Shown: positions 33,321 through 45,276 of the stretch, one piece after another
Layout of the letters: each line of letters starts with the position of its first letter
Position numbering within the stretch: position 1 is the stretch's first letter
Assembly: GCA_014529385.2 (NCBI GenBank)
Contig: CM043958.1
Location: 80,446,025-80,510,024, forward strand
Reading direction: 5' to 3'
Origin: Adiantum capillus-veneris
Lineage: Eukaryota; Streptophyta; Polypodiopsida; Polypodiales; Pteridaceae
Length of the DNA: 64,000 bases
Notes under the pieces: generated by a model
Databases searched by the model: none
Seen by the model: the letters and a program-made list of their open reading frames with translations, nothing else
Told to the model about the DNA's origin: nothing
Program-made: the position numbers and the translations under genes

Positions 33321-33424
33321 TATCTTTCCATTTCACACTAAGTAACACACTCTCTATTGTGTGCCTTGAGCTTCCTTCGTCTTCTCCAAGCTGTGTGTGT
33401 TTCTCTGCAACCCTAATTCCAACA
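33321..33424 (+). mobile_element. Truncated 3' LTR of copia B
   Basis: From TATCTTTCCATT to CCAACA this matches the last 104 bp or so of the 5' LTR. The joint with RNase H falls in CTATCTACACTATCTTTCC, where both parents share CTATC-type sequence, which suggests a microhomology deletion. Confidence 0.85.
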
Positions 33425-34309
33425 ATCTCTATTGACTAATTTTCAATTGTTTCCTCTCTAAAAAGGACTATGGCATGATGTTGGTCTCCTCCTTGGCAGT
33501 AATCACCTGATTATACAATGAAATTTTGGTTCGGTTTTGCCTCCCTTATTGATTGGTTGGCCGAGCTTGAGAATGTAGAAATTGTTAAACAATGATATTG
33601 TTCGACTTGATGATTGCTCCTAGCTAATTGTGATACTTTTATAGTGACTGATCTCTTCTGGTTACTAAAGCAAACTATACACAATATTTTAATACCCAAA
33701 ATGGGTTACTATAGTTTTACAATCTTACTGTTTCTCCAATCTACATTGTGTTTCACAAATCTGGCTCCTCATTTAGGTTAAAATCTGCTTGACACTCAAG
33801 TTGTACTCCCTTCTTGGATTGATTCCGATTGTAGGGCTTGCTTCTGACGGTTATTACTTCTAATGTAATGGTATAAATCTTGGCTTGGTTATTGCTTCAT
33901 ATGTTGCTGGTTATGATACTTATACTCTAATCTTAATTTGATTATATTTACTAGTTCATATCTGCACCTCTATATTGCTGGTATTTGATAATTTGTCCTT
34001 TTGAAATTTTGTTGTACCGCTAGATCCTAGTTACTTTAATAATTATTTAAAACATTCTCATTCCATAACTTTTTTAGCTCTCTTTGACTGTTTATAACCA
34101 TATTAGCTTGGACATATGCCTGAAACATACATCAACCCTACTTTACTTTTGTTATGTATTTATGCTTGTCTTTGGTATGATTTGCGGAGCTGGTGATTGG
34201 CTCCATTTTGGTTGCTAGGAAGAACTTATGTTTTTCTTCACAAGTTAAGGTTTTGGGATTTCTCTACTACAATTTTTTGCCATATGTTGATGAAAATTGG
34301 ATTTCTCAT

Positions 34310-35104
34310 TGTTAAGTATGGAGCATGATTTACCCCTTTTAATTTTCTGTGTTAAAAACGCACATTTGTAAGGCCCCCATTATGAGGAGAAGCAATCGTG
34401 CGTGAAGAAAAATAACTCATCGGAAAATAAAACCACTCGCTGGAAATCAAAGTTTTCACGGCGGCCAGCCTCGAGCCATCGTGCGTGAAGAAAACTCACC
34501 GCAAAATAAAATCACTCGCCAAAATATTCCTTTTTTCCGGAATATTATGACCGGATGGCAGCAGGAAAGTGGTCGAAAAACAACCGGTCGGTTGGCCAGT
34601 TGGCCGATGGCCGGTAGTCAATGGCTGATGGCCGGTGATCGGAAGACAATGGCCTATGGCCAAATTCAAAAGCGGACTTGTCTTCTCAAGGGAGGCCACA
34701 CATGTGCGGATTGAAGGGTCCGATTTGGACTTTTCTACACAAGGGCGGCTACACATGGATGCAGCCCTTTCGGCCTATAAAAGGAGGCCATTTCTACATA
34801 CATTTCACAGTGTAAAGTTGATGCAACAAGGTGGGTGCGAGGTTGTGAGAGTGAAGCAAGGTGGGAGCTCTATTAAGGGTATAATCCCTTTGTAACCTAC
34901 TTCTTGTTTGAAGTACTAAAGCCATTAAGTGGCTGTTTTCCCCGTGGATGTAGCCCACATTGGGTGAACCACGTATATCGTGTGTACTCTCTCTCTCTCT
35001 CTCTCTACTCTATAATCTCTTGTGTGTGAAAATTATCTCTCTCCATTAAGTAATCTATTGTAATCTACTCAATTATCTACTTAGCTACGTTATATTTCTT
35101 AACA
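34310..35104 (+). mobile_element. Solo LTR, 795 bp
   Basis: Starts TGTTAAG and ends CTTAACA, a 7-bp mirrored pair. Flanks CTCAT (34305-34309) and CTGAT (35105-35109) form a target duplication with one mismatch. The paralogous unit at about 38400-38410 lacks it. A strong TATA box CCTATAAAAGG lies at 34774-34784, and GTGGATGTAGCCCACATTGG...GAACCACGTATAT at 34943-34980 is the wording typical of plant copia LTR R/U5 regions. A (CT)n tract follows. No internal region is present. Confidence 0.85.
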
Positions 35105-36481
35105 CTGATAACCTATATAGTGCTCGCATGCCCTAATTGGTGTGATTTGTGAGCTTCCTTTGACTAATGCTTTAATATGAACCCCTGTTGTGTTGAAACA
35201 TTTTGTTAATCTGGGATTTCTAGGTGATTTATTACTGACCATTGAGTTCTACTATGGTTAGCTGGTTTTACTATTTGAAGGGCTTGACTTTGGCCCATAC
35301 ATTATGGTTAAAGTTACAAAACAAATATTCTGAAATCACTTTTCTCATACAAGTTTTTGGTTAACTTATGGAGGGTTTGACATTTTTTACAATAAAAGGT
35401 TTTTAAGATCATATGGTGCAATTTTGGTAGGATTAGTTTAACAAAAAGGGTGTGGGAAGCTCTTGAGATTTGTTAAAAACTTTTATATTTAGGACAATAA
35501 TTAGTCTAATAAATTTTAAGTGTGACATATATAACAACTGATAGGTTCTTTGAAGTCTGCCATGTGTAGCCAAGTCTAACAAATGTGATGTCTTGACTAT
35601 ATGGATGTAGGTGAGAATTCTATCTTGAATTAAAAAGGTTTAGCGTGTTGCAATCCGACTCTAAAGAGACGTGATGATTCAACCAGGATGACCTCAACAA
35701 TTCTACTACTTTTGTATACATTCATTATAATGATACCTAATTCTTATTATGTTGTACATTAATGACTCAAAGACCGAGTCATTTTTGTACAAATTCTTGC
35801 CTAGTCATCTAAAGCGATTCGTCTTTTGAACGTTATGTTCTTTTGTGTATATGTATTTAGTTTTATATAGCAACACACATGGCCTAAACACAACGCCCTC
35901 TCAGACAACTGGGTGGACCGGAGATGCTGGTTTTAGATTGTTCTTGTCTATAGGCTTTGTTTGACCCACTGACTATAATTCTTTATTAGGTTGATTAGGT
36001 GTTAGGTGGTCTTTCCTTGACTATAGATTGGATTCTGCTCATAGCTTTTCTTGACCGGTTTTAGGTTATAGGTTAATCCAAATCTGCTCACCCATGCTCA
36101 ATTAACTTAATTCTTGTGATTTCAAGTACATGCTATTATTTAACAGATTGCACATATGTGGTTTTTCCGGGATCCTGAGCAAAAATCATGAAGTACATCA
36201 TCTAAAGACTATGAATGACAACCATACTTTTTTCTATTGTCTATCAAAGCCTTAAACTCCTACTGGAGTACAGTCTTCTTTGAAGACATTATAAGATATT
36301 GTGTTGATAAGATCGGCTTTACTTTCTTCAGAGGAACTTTGATGTGGTACATCACCACTAAGCTTCATACTCGACTATTTTACACTCATAAATTTGATGA
36401 GGCAGTAGGCCCATACCCAATGGTCCTAGTGCCTTAACATTGAGCATGGTGCCTGGGTAAGGGTGGGTGCGCACATGCACT

Positions 36482-36599
<118 letters not shown>

Positions 36600-37383
36600 G
36601 CCACTTCCTCTCACTATGATTGATTCATCCAGCTACACAACAAACACTTAAGTTATTGATGTAGCAAGTAGGTATTTTGTCCTGTGGGTGAGTGCCTTGA
36701 AGTCTATGCCTTGCTATACTTCATTTGCTTGGGATTGATACATCTAGATACACACACACACTTACACTTATTGATGTAGTTGATGGTAATTTTGTCTTAT
36801 GAGTGATTACCTTGAGTCTGTACATTGCACTTCCCTCAATGAGTAATCCAGGCTTTAGCAATGCATAATTGAGTTGATGTATGTAGTGTCTTATGGGTGT
36901 CTATACCTTGTAAATTCCACATTGGATGTTATAATAGGTTGCATACATGGTGAGATTGTCACTTTTTATAAAATTTTTCTCCTTACTCTAAGAGCATTTG
37001 GAATGATACCCTTTAATTGGGTGTAGCCTTTACTTGGAATCAGTTACCTTGCACTGATCCCACCCTGGGTGACTCACCTCTTGTCCCTTACTTACCAGGT
37101 TTTTAACTAAGAATTGAATGCCCTTTAACTTAAAATGCTTTCCCTTCCAGCCTCAATCGTGCTCACTTAAATTTGTCGCTCTGATTGCATCCTACCCGAT
37201 GCTAGCTTTCAATATCTCCTCCTTGCCGACATGATTCCCTCCCAAGATGGACTATTGCACGATATTATTCTGATATGATTTCCCGCAGAGGTGTGCACAC
37301 CTGGAGTGGCCATACATGTCAAGCAATAATGAACCAACTATAGTTGTTGTGAATTTTGCTACTTCATGCCAAACCATTACCCC

Positions 37384-37420
37384 TGTATAAAGGTGAGGGG
37401 ATCTTCTCCCCATTCTGAGG
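37384..37420 (+). promoter_or_regulatory. TATA-hairpin module, copy 6 (3' part lost)
   Basis: TGTATAAAGGTGAGGGGATC then TTCTCCCCATTCTGAGG. The module is cut right after the CCCC arm, where the 1.2-kb stretch present in unit B is missing. Confidence 0.45.
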
Positions 37421-37520
37421 ATAGTTAAGGGTATAGCTTCATTTTAAGGATCACTATGCTTGCCCTTAAAGCTATCATTGATCACTTTATACAGAATGAC
37501 TACTGATTTATTGATTTTGT

Positions 37521-39182
37521 GACCCCTATTAAATGTTTTCGAATTATTGCCTCTCTAAAAGGACTATTGCATGATGGTGGTCTCCTCCTTAACAGTAATC
37601 ACTTGATTATACAATGAAATTTTGGTTCGGTTTTGCCTCCCTTATTGAATGGTTGGCTGAACTTGAGAATGTAGAAATTGTTAAACAATGATATTGTTTG
37701 ACTTGATGATTGCTTGTGGCTAATTGGGAAACATTTATAGTGACTGGATCTTTCTTGGTTACTAAAGAAAATTATACACAATATTTTTATACCCAAATTG
37801 GGTTACTATAGTTTTACAATGTTACTAGTTCTCCAATCTACATTTTGATTTGTGTTTCTCAAATTTGGCTCCTCATTTAGGTTAAAATTTGCTTGACACT
37901 CAAGTTGTACTCCCTTCTTGATTCCAATTATGGGGATTGCTTTTGATGGCTATTACTTATAATGCAATGGTATAAATCTTGGCTTGGCTATTGCTTCATA
38001 TGCTGCTGGTTATGATACTTATACTCTAAGCTTAATTTGATCGTATTAACTAGTTCATATCTGCACCTCTATAATGGTGGTTTTGATCATCTGTTCCTTT
38101 TAACTTTTGTTGTACCTCTAGATCCTAGTTACTTTGATAATTATTTAAAACATTCTCATCCCATAACTTTTTCACGTCTCTTTGACTGTTTCTAACCATA
38201 TTAGCTTGGACTTATGCCTAAAACATACATCAAGCCTGCTTTACTACTGTTCTGTATTTATGATTGTCTTTGGTATGATTTGTTAGGCTAGTGACTGGCT
38301 CCTTTTTTGGTTGCTAGGCCGAATCTATATTTTGCTTCATAGGTTAAGGTTTTGGGATTTCTCTACTACAACTTTTTTCCATATGTTGATGAAAATTGGA
38401 TTTTTGATAACCTATATAGTGTTGGCATGCTCTAATTGGTATGATTTGTGAACTTGCTTTGACTAATGCTTCAATACTAACCCTTGTTGTGTTGAAACAT
38501 TCAGTTAATCCGGGATTTCTAGGTGATTTTGTATTGGCCATTGAGTTCTACTATGGTTAGCTGGTTTTATTATTTGAAGGGCTCAAATTTGGCCCATACA
38601 TTATGGTTAAAATTACAAAACAAAACTTCTCAAATCACTTTTTGCATACAATTTTTTGGTTAACTTATGGAGGGTTTGACATTTTTTTCAATAAAAGGTT
38701 TTTAAGATCATATGGTGCAATTTTGGCAAGAGTAGTTTAACAGAACGTGTGTGGAAAATAAATAAGGTTTGTTAAAAACTTTTATATTTAGGATAGTAGT
38801 TAGTCTAATAAATTTTAAGTTTGACATATATAACAATTGATAGGTTCTTTGAAGTCTGCCGTGTGTAGCCAAGTCTAACAAATGTGTTGTCTTGACTATA
38901 TGGATGTAGGTGAGAATTCTATCTTGACTTGAAAAGGTTTTGGCGTGCTGCAGTCTGACTCTAAAGAGACCTGATGATTCAACTGGGATGACCTCAATAG
39001 TTCTACTACTTTTGTATACATTCATTAGAATGATACCTCATTCTTATTATGTTGTACATTAATGAATCAAAGATTGAGTCATTTTTGTACAAATCCTTGC
39101 CTAGTCATCTAAAGCACGTCATCTTTTGAACGTTATATTCTTTTTTGTATATGTATTTAGTTTAATACAACAACACACATGG
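37521..39182 (+). repeat. Tandem array unit D, truncated
   Basis: 37530-38406 repeats 33430-34309 without the solo LTR, and 38407-39182 repeats 35107-35880. It stops at ACAACACACATGG, where the chromovirus LTR fragment begins. No coding content. Confidence 0.75.
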
Positions 39183-39924
39183 CAACAAAACTAAAATGCT
39201 AGATTCTTGACAAATATTTTTTTGATATGTTGGTAATGCCTATACTCTCTCTCAATTGTGTGAAGTGACAAGTGCAAGAGCTCCATCTCGTTCTCCAAGC
39301 TGGTGGAGAAGTTGAGAGCCTACACCAACACTCTTGGCTATGGAATGCAAATTCAACCAAGAGCCATGCTTCAATGCTTAAGCTTGCCATCTTCGTCATA
39401 TTCATTACTATGCTATTATGCTATGCTAAGAAAGAAGAGTGATGATAAGCGAGGAACTATTTCTTCCTCCTATGAATGATTCTTCTTCCTCTTCCCTACC
39501 CTCATTGCCCGCTAGCTCTCTCCACCTTCAAAGGTGTTTGAAGCCTTGGGATAGTTAATGCTTTTTGCAAAGTTTATTTTATGCTCGTGATGCATGAAGC
39601 TTTACATCTTGATTGCATCACCTAGGTCACATGGAACACAAAGATTGTATTGTAGCAAGTCTCTCTCTTGATGGGAGAATCTGTAATACAAAAACCTTAT
39701 GGAGGGGACCGGCTCCAAGCAAATCCGGTCCTCGGCTATTGTCATGTTTTCTAATACTCTCTCTTGCAAAAGTATTGTTCATGCCAAGTTAATTAAGGAC
39801 TATGTTTATGTTGCTACCATCACTTAAGCTCACCTTCTATGTTCTCAAAGTAATATCACAAAAATTCTCACTCTAATTCTCTTAATTCCGCTATTCTCAA
39901 AGTTCATAGGCCATTTCCATTACA
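39183..39924 (+). mobile_element. 5' LTR fragment of G1
   Basis: Aligns, diverged, with the sense strand of the LTR at 62266-63825: AACACTCTTGGCTATGGAATG, CCGCTAGCTCTC, TCTCTCTTGATGGGAGAA and GGACCGGCTCCAAGCAAATCC are shared phrases. It ends ...CCATTACA. The left part of the LTR is missing. Confidence 0.8.
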
Positions 39925-39925
39925 G

Positions 39926-39937
39926 TGGTATCAGACC
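39926..39937 (+). other. Primer binding site of G1
   Basis: TGGTATCAGACC, one base different from the Met-type TGGTATCAGAGC, immediately after the LTR end. Confidence 0.8.
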
Positions 39938-40335
39938 ATTTGGTTTCTCTTTTCTTGCTTAAGAAGAGAGGTCCTTAAGTAGCCTATTAATGGTTGATTT
40001 GTTGATTTTATTAGGGTAAGTGGGACTGGGATCTATTATTGGTTTTGTTGAGCCTACTATTTGGGATATAGTTTACACCTCCGGAGCTGTGGTCTTAATA
40101 ATGGGGTCTTTTTAGACTTGCCTACGGCTTTACCATTATTGAGCCATAAGAAGTCCAAAAGGAGCTACCCTCGGTAATTTTTCAATATTAGACCCACTCC
40201 ACTACTCTCTAAAATTAACCAATTCGAGCCATGGGTGTAGGTACTTAAGTGCTGATTTTCAAGGCTAAAAGGAGTAGCAACTAAGGTTTTGAATTTCCAA
40301 AGAATACACTAAGTAAACACATAAGTATAATTAGC

Positions 40336-41700
40336 ATGGATGACAATAACCAAGAGAGTAGAATGAACATTGATAACCTTGATTGTGCACATGAAGGTGC
40401 TAATGATGATGCCCCTATGTTTGTCAATTATCTTGTTACTAGGTTGCAGCAAGCTATGGGCAACCCTGCTTTGCAAGCCGACATTACTTAACAACTTCTC
40501 GCTTATGGGATTTCCCTTCCTCTCCAAGAGGAGAGAGAGAGCTTACGAGGCCTCTTGATGAGACCCCCAAAAGAAGACTCTCTCCCATACGAGCGGAGGA
40601 ATCCAAAGAACAAGAAAGTAATGAATCCCTAAGTTTCTCTAAAGATGTGGCTCCACAAAGATGGTGGTCTATACGATCGTCAACTCCTCCCAAGAGGAAA
40701 TGGTCAACACACAGTCCTTCTTCTTGTCACTCCAAAAGGAAAGAGAGGAAACAAAGGAATAAAAGGTCAAGAAATAGGTCACCCTATTCTCCTTCTTCTT
40801 CACCTTCCTCCTCTTTCGACGAAAGCTATGGCTATTCTTCTAGAGAATACAAGAGGGGGGGACATTGCAAATCATACCCTGGATGGCGAAGGTCACAAAA
40901 GCTCAAGAAGTTCAAAGAGGGAGGAAAGAGTATCTCTTTTCTCACCTATGATGGCACTTTTGGTGCCACCAACAAAGTATTGGCCTTCATCCAACAATTT
41001 GATGCGGCCTTTGTAGACGAGGGCTTCACAGAGTCCTCCAAGCTACACCATGTAGCTATGCACTTCCAAAAATCAGCTCGTCAATGATGGGCTACCCTTC
41101 ATGGCAATGGCAAAGCCCCAAAGACATGGAAAACTCTATGAGTTTTCATCATGAAGCAATTCCTTGCAAGCGATGCAAATAAAAAAGTACTTACCTTATG
41201 GCTCATTTTGAAGCTTCTCTTCCATGATTCTATTCACAAATATATGGACAAGTTTTGGGATTTACTGTCTTCCAAAAGATAGACTTTGTCGAGCATCCCA
41301 ATGGCTTGGTTCTATCACCAAAGTAATCCACCATACCATGGTTTCTTCTCGCATCAATTTGCAACAAGGGCTAGACGGAATGTCAAGCCCATGGAAAACA
41401 AAGACAAAAGTGTTGCAAGGGGGAAAACCAATGCTCAAAATTCTTCCCAAGGCAATTCCAATAACAACAACAACAATCGGTCCAAGGAGAGGGGATTTTA
41501 CAAAGGTAAAAACAAACTCTCTCGTGAAGAGCTTGAAGCTTTTTGCAAGGGCCATAAGTGTTTTAAGTGTGGGGAGCAAGGACATGGCTATCGTTCTTGT
41601 CCCAAGAGAAATGCCTCTAGTGAGACTCCTAGAGATTCCACCATCGAAGCTCCAAAAGAGGTCACTCATTGCAAAGGATCGCCCCTCTCCTATGCTTCAG
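40336..41700 (+). pseudogene. gag: G1 gag with Arg/Ser-rich region and zinc knuckle
   Basis: Starts MDDNNQESRMNIDNLDCAHE at 40336, matching MADNSKESEINVDNFDFANE of G2. A TAA stop falls after NPALQADIT. At 40647-41087 the frame is strikingly Arg/Ser-rich (KRSRNRSPYSPSSSPSSSFD). It then carries the gag core (GTFGATNKVLAFIQQFDAAF), which spans the site where G2 is split by G3. The zinc knuckle CFKCGEQGHGYRSC (C-x2-C-x4-H-x4-C) lies at residues 92-105 of the frame 41286-41849. Several frameshifts break the whole. Confidence 0.85.
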
Positions 41701-42300
41701 AAAAGATAAGGGAACATGATGCCTTCATCTCGTTTGACCCTAGCTCTACTCACAAATTCATATCAACGGAGTTGGCCACCAAGTTGGGCATTCAAGCTTT
41801 TGAAATGGGAGATATTATAACTGTTGACACAGCTTTCAAGGGACAGTAAGCCTCCGTTACTCCCTTGATTGGGAAGTTGATGCTTCATGTCCAAAGCTAT
41901 GTCGACAAAGAAGAATTTTTCATCTCTCCTCTCCAACACGAGGATGCTATCCTAGGGGCACCATGGTTCAACCACATGGCTACCAACATGAAGTTCCCTG
42001 AAAGGAGAATCTACTTCACCTACAAGGGAAAGAGCATGTATATAGATGCTAATGAGTCTGGTCGTACTGTACCACTTGTAAATTCCCCTGCATTTGATAA
42101 GTCAATGAAAAGCTTGGTTTCTGCTTATATGATTTTTTTAGAGAATCTGTAAATGATTCTAAAGTTTTCACAAGTAGCAATAAAGGGAATGGGAATTAGA
42201 GTCGTCTAATTTCCTAAATGGATTCCAAGATGTTTTCATTGATGACATCCCTAGTGAGCTATCTCCAAAACAAGGGGATGATGACCATGCAATATAGCTT
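41700..42300 (+). pseudogene. pol: G1 aspartic protease region
   Basis: HDAFISFDPSSTHKFISTEL (about 41720-41779) is the protease active site. G2 has DPGST at the same place, so the Gly is changed to Ser (GGC to AGC, a G-to-A type change) and activity is unlikely. The following 41865-42152 (MLHVQSYVDKEEFFISPLQH, APWFNHMATNMKFPERRIYF) is the conserved linker to reverse transcriptase. A TAA at about 41847 divides the frame. Confidence 0.85.
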
Positions 42301-42960
42301 CTATTAAAAAGCTCACCGCCTAATAAACCTCCTTTTTGAGTTTCACAAGCTCAACAAGAGGAGATCATGAGGCAAGTGCATGAATTGGTGGAAAAAGGGA
42401 TAGTAAGGCCTAGCTCCTCTCCATTCTATTCACCAATACTTTTAGTGAAAAAGAAATATGGCACATATCACATGTGTGTCGACTATAGAGCACTAGATAG
42501 GATCACTTTAAAAAAATATTTCCCGTGCCGCGGGTAGAAGATCTATTTGATAAGTTACAAGTTTTGGCCTGACAAATGTTCCAGCTGCATTTAAACTCAT
42601 GATGGGCAAAAATCTTCAGGCCACTCAAATTCTCTTGGGGAGTACAAGTGACACCTCCAGGTAATCTTTTAAGTTGTGAGAGACAATAAGTTTTTCATTA
42701 ATCAAAAGAAAAGTGATTTTTTACTTCAAGAGATTCAATACTTAGGTCATATTATCTTTCAAGATGGTATCTGTATGGATCCATCGAAGCTAGAGGTAAT
42801 AAAAGCATGGCCTAATCCAAGGAATCTACATGAGCTAAGAAGGAATCTACATGGCCTAATCCAAGGAATCTACATGAGCTAAGAAGCTTTATTGGTATGT
42901 ATGCATATTATGAATGCTTCATAGCAAAATTTTCTTAAATAGCCGGACCATTACATGACT
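42301..42960 (+). pseudogene. pol: G1 reverse transcriptase with YxDD box deleted
   Basis: RPSSSPFYSPILLVKKKYGTY (42409 on) and VDYRALDRIT are the first reverse transcriptase blocks. About 90 residues, including the motif A region, are missing around 42545-42565. GLTNVPAAFKLMM (42566-42604) is then followed 38 nt after the ATG by an out-of-frame EYK-stop-HLQVIF, so the FVxVFLDDILxYS catalytic block is absent. The thumb/connection segment NKFFINQKKSDFLLQEIQYL...MDPSKLEVIKAWPNPRNLHE follows (42676-42882). It contains a 44-bp tandem duplication (42806 and 42850). Confidence 0.8.
42806..42893. repeat. Tandem duplication, 44-bp unit, inside G1 pol
   Basis: CATGGCCTAATCCAAGGAAT starts at 42806 and again at 42850. 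The duplication shifts the pol frame (44 is not a multiple of 3). G2 lacks it. Confidence 0.85.
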
Positions 42961-43430
42961 TAACAAAGAAGAACGTTAAGTATTCATTGACTGCTAAGAA
43001 GCAAAATGCTTTTGACAATCTCAAAGAGAAGCTTACCTCTCAACCAGTCCTCATGCTTCCGAATCTCTCAAAACCATTTAAGGTCCAATGTGATGCTTGT
43101 GGTGATTGTCTTAAAGCAGTCTTGCTTCAAGAAGGGCATGCCATAGCATATGAGAGCCGAAGGCTCAATACGGATGAGTGGGTCTTGGGCATTTATGAGA
43201 AAGAGATTTTAGCTGTTCTACATGCCTTAGACACATGGAAGCACAATTTATTGGGGACTCCATTCATTTTATGAACATACCACCAAAGTCTCAAGTACTT
43301 CATGACGCAAACCAAGCTTTCGGATAAACAAATGAGGTGGGCAAATTTTCTTTTTCAATTTTATTTTCATATTGCTCACGTTGTTGGTAAGCACAATCAA
43401 GTGGATGATGCACTTTCAAAATGCCCAAAA
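42961..43430 (+). pseudogene. pol: G1 RNase H
   Basis: RNase H removes the RNA strand of the RNA-DNA hybrid. VLMLPNLSKPFKVQCDACGD (first Asp in CDACG), AIAYESRRLN, EKEILAVLHALDTWKHNLLG (the Glu helix) and HNQVDDALSKCP (terminal Asp region) are readable over 42987-43430. A TGA interrupts after LLGTPFIL (43274). Confidence 0.85.
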
Positions 43431-44640
43431 GTTAATGCGGTGTTTATAGAAACTCACAATGATCTATCTTCTATGATAGATGAGTATTCTACTGACCCTA
43501 ACTTTAAAGATGTAATGTCAGCCCTTGCTTTGGGGAAGAAAGAGGAACCATTCACCTTGCAGGATGGTTATCTTCTCCATGGCAATAGGTTATGTGTTAC
43601 CCATCCCCTTCGTGAGAAAGTCATGTATGAATCCCATGCTCCTCTCTATGTGGGACATAGAGGCATTCAACCTACTCTTCGAGGAGTAGAGATGTACTTC
43701 TATTGGCCTACCATGAAAGTGGACATACAAGAGTATGTTTCAAAAATGTGTGGTATGCCAAAAGACTAAGTATGATAGAGGGAACCTGGATTACTCCAAC
43801 CATTGCCAATTCCTAATTCACCATGGGAGAGTATATCCATGGATTTTATCTTTGGATTATTCAAGCCTATCCATCGGAATACGAGAATATGGACAATAGT
43901 TGACAGGTTTAGCAACAAGCACACTTTATTCATAAAAAAGAGACTTTTAAGGCACATCAAATGGCAACCCTCTTCATATCTCAGATTTTCAAACACCATG
44001 GATTACCATCATGCATCGTGTCAAATAAAGATCCTAAAATGACTAGTAATGTTTGGAAAGGTCTCTTTGAAAATCTAGGTACAAGAGTGAATTTCTCTTC
44101 AGCCTATCACCCACAAACGGATGGCCAAAGTGAGATAGCCAATCTTACGATACTCAATTTACTAAAGACTAATGTTACAAAAGTAGATCAACTCTCACAA
44201 AATGGGAGAAGTACTTACTCCTTGTAGAGTATGCATACAATAATATTGTCCATACTACTACGGGAAAAACACCTTTTGAGATGATAGAGGGAAGACCTAA
44301 AGGTCCCTTGCTACCTAAAGCACATGGGAAGATCTTCACTGTTGATGAGTATATCCATGACCTACAAGAATCTTTTCAAAAGGTTAAGGAGTCTATATCC
44401 ATCTCTCAACAAAGGCAAAAAGCTGCTATTGACAAGCATAAAAGGGCTTTAACATTCAAAAAGAATGATCGGGTCTTACTTAAGTTTCCCAAGGCTCGAT
44501 TAAGGCAAACGATGGGCAAAAATCCTATGGGCCATCGAAAGTATTATGCTAAACTAGCAAAAAGATACTATGGTCTTTTTCAAATCTTAAAGGAATCAAT
44601 GACATGGCTTATCGACTCAAGTTGCCCAACTATTGTCTCA
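43431..44640 (+). pseudogene. pol: G1 integrase
   Basis: The zinc segment HAPLYVGHRGIQPTL...YFYWPTMKVDIQEYVSK (43626-43745) has its His pair but loses the second Cys to a frameshift (G2 keeps CVVC). The core reads [14 protein letters not shown] (first Asp) at about 43821-43862. The second catalytic position reads [15 protein letters not shown] where the family has SD(R/K)DP, so Asp is changed to Asn. The Glu survives in HPQTDGQSEIAN (about 44109-44145). The C-terminal part (KNDRVLLKFPKARLRQTMGK) is at 44461-44520. Three or more frameshifts are present. Confidence 0.85.
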
Positions 44641-44938
44641 TACACAATGCTTTTCATGTGAGCCTACTTAAGGCCTACAAAGGAGAGCCACCAAGAGACC
44701 AATTATTGAAGACCCTCCAGAAATCGAAGACCAAGAAGAGGTGCTACAACCCAAAGACCCAGCAGTGCTGCTACCTAGTCTTTGGCATGAAGACAAGGTA
44801 CTACGACATGGTAAGATTATCGGACGATATCTTATTAAGTTTCAAAATTATCCTTTTGACGATGCTAGATGGATGCAAGAAATTCATCTTAAGGATAGTA
44901 TGAACCTTGTCAATGCTTACAATGCTACACTAGAGTAA
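44641..44938 (+). pseudogene. G1 chromodomain-like C-terminus
   Basis: IHNAFHVSLLKAYKGEPPRD leads, after a frameshift, into GKIIGRYLIKFQNYPFDDARW (about 44808-44872). This has the Y-L-(I/V)-K-(F/W)-x-x-(Y/W)-P-x-x-x-x-x-W layout of chromodomains in chromoviral integrases, thought to steer integration towards histone-marked chromatin. It ends ...NLVNAYNATLE-stop at 44938. Confidence 0.75.
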
Positions 44939-45276
44939 GCAAATGTAAGTGCTTTCTAAATGAACAGTATTTTTTTCTTATAAGACTAATCCTCTTCTGT
45001 GTACAAATTTAAATAGTATGCATGTTAGAACTATGTTTGTGATGACAACGTCACGCAAACACCAAGTAGAATTTGTTACTCTACTTTGGGAGTATGATAT
45101 GGACTAAAGAGTAGACATGTTTGCAGCAGTTAAGTCTTCCAAGCACCAAATGGACTAGGCATGCATTCTACAATGATGTCGTAGGGTGAAAAGGGATCCT
45201 CTACCCGCTCAAAAACGTAGACTAATGACTAAGACTTTATCTATTCTACCTCATAGTCAAGGACGACTATGATTTC

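Larger units (their letters stand above)
28721..33424 (+). mobile_element. Ty1/copia element 'B', plus strand, with truncated 3' LTR
   Basis: Same family as copia A, 4704 bp. It has a 5' LTR (28721-28947), Met primer site, gag, protease, integrase, reverse transcriptase, most of RNase H, and then only the last 104 bp or so of the 3' LTR (from about 33321). Flanks are ATCTT at 28716-28720 and ATCTC at 33425-33429, a 5-bp target duplication with one mismatch. The paralogous array unit near 37515-37535 shows the empty site (TTTTGTGACCCCTATT against TTTTGTAATCTCTATT without the element). Confidence 0.9.
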
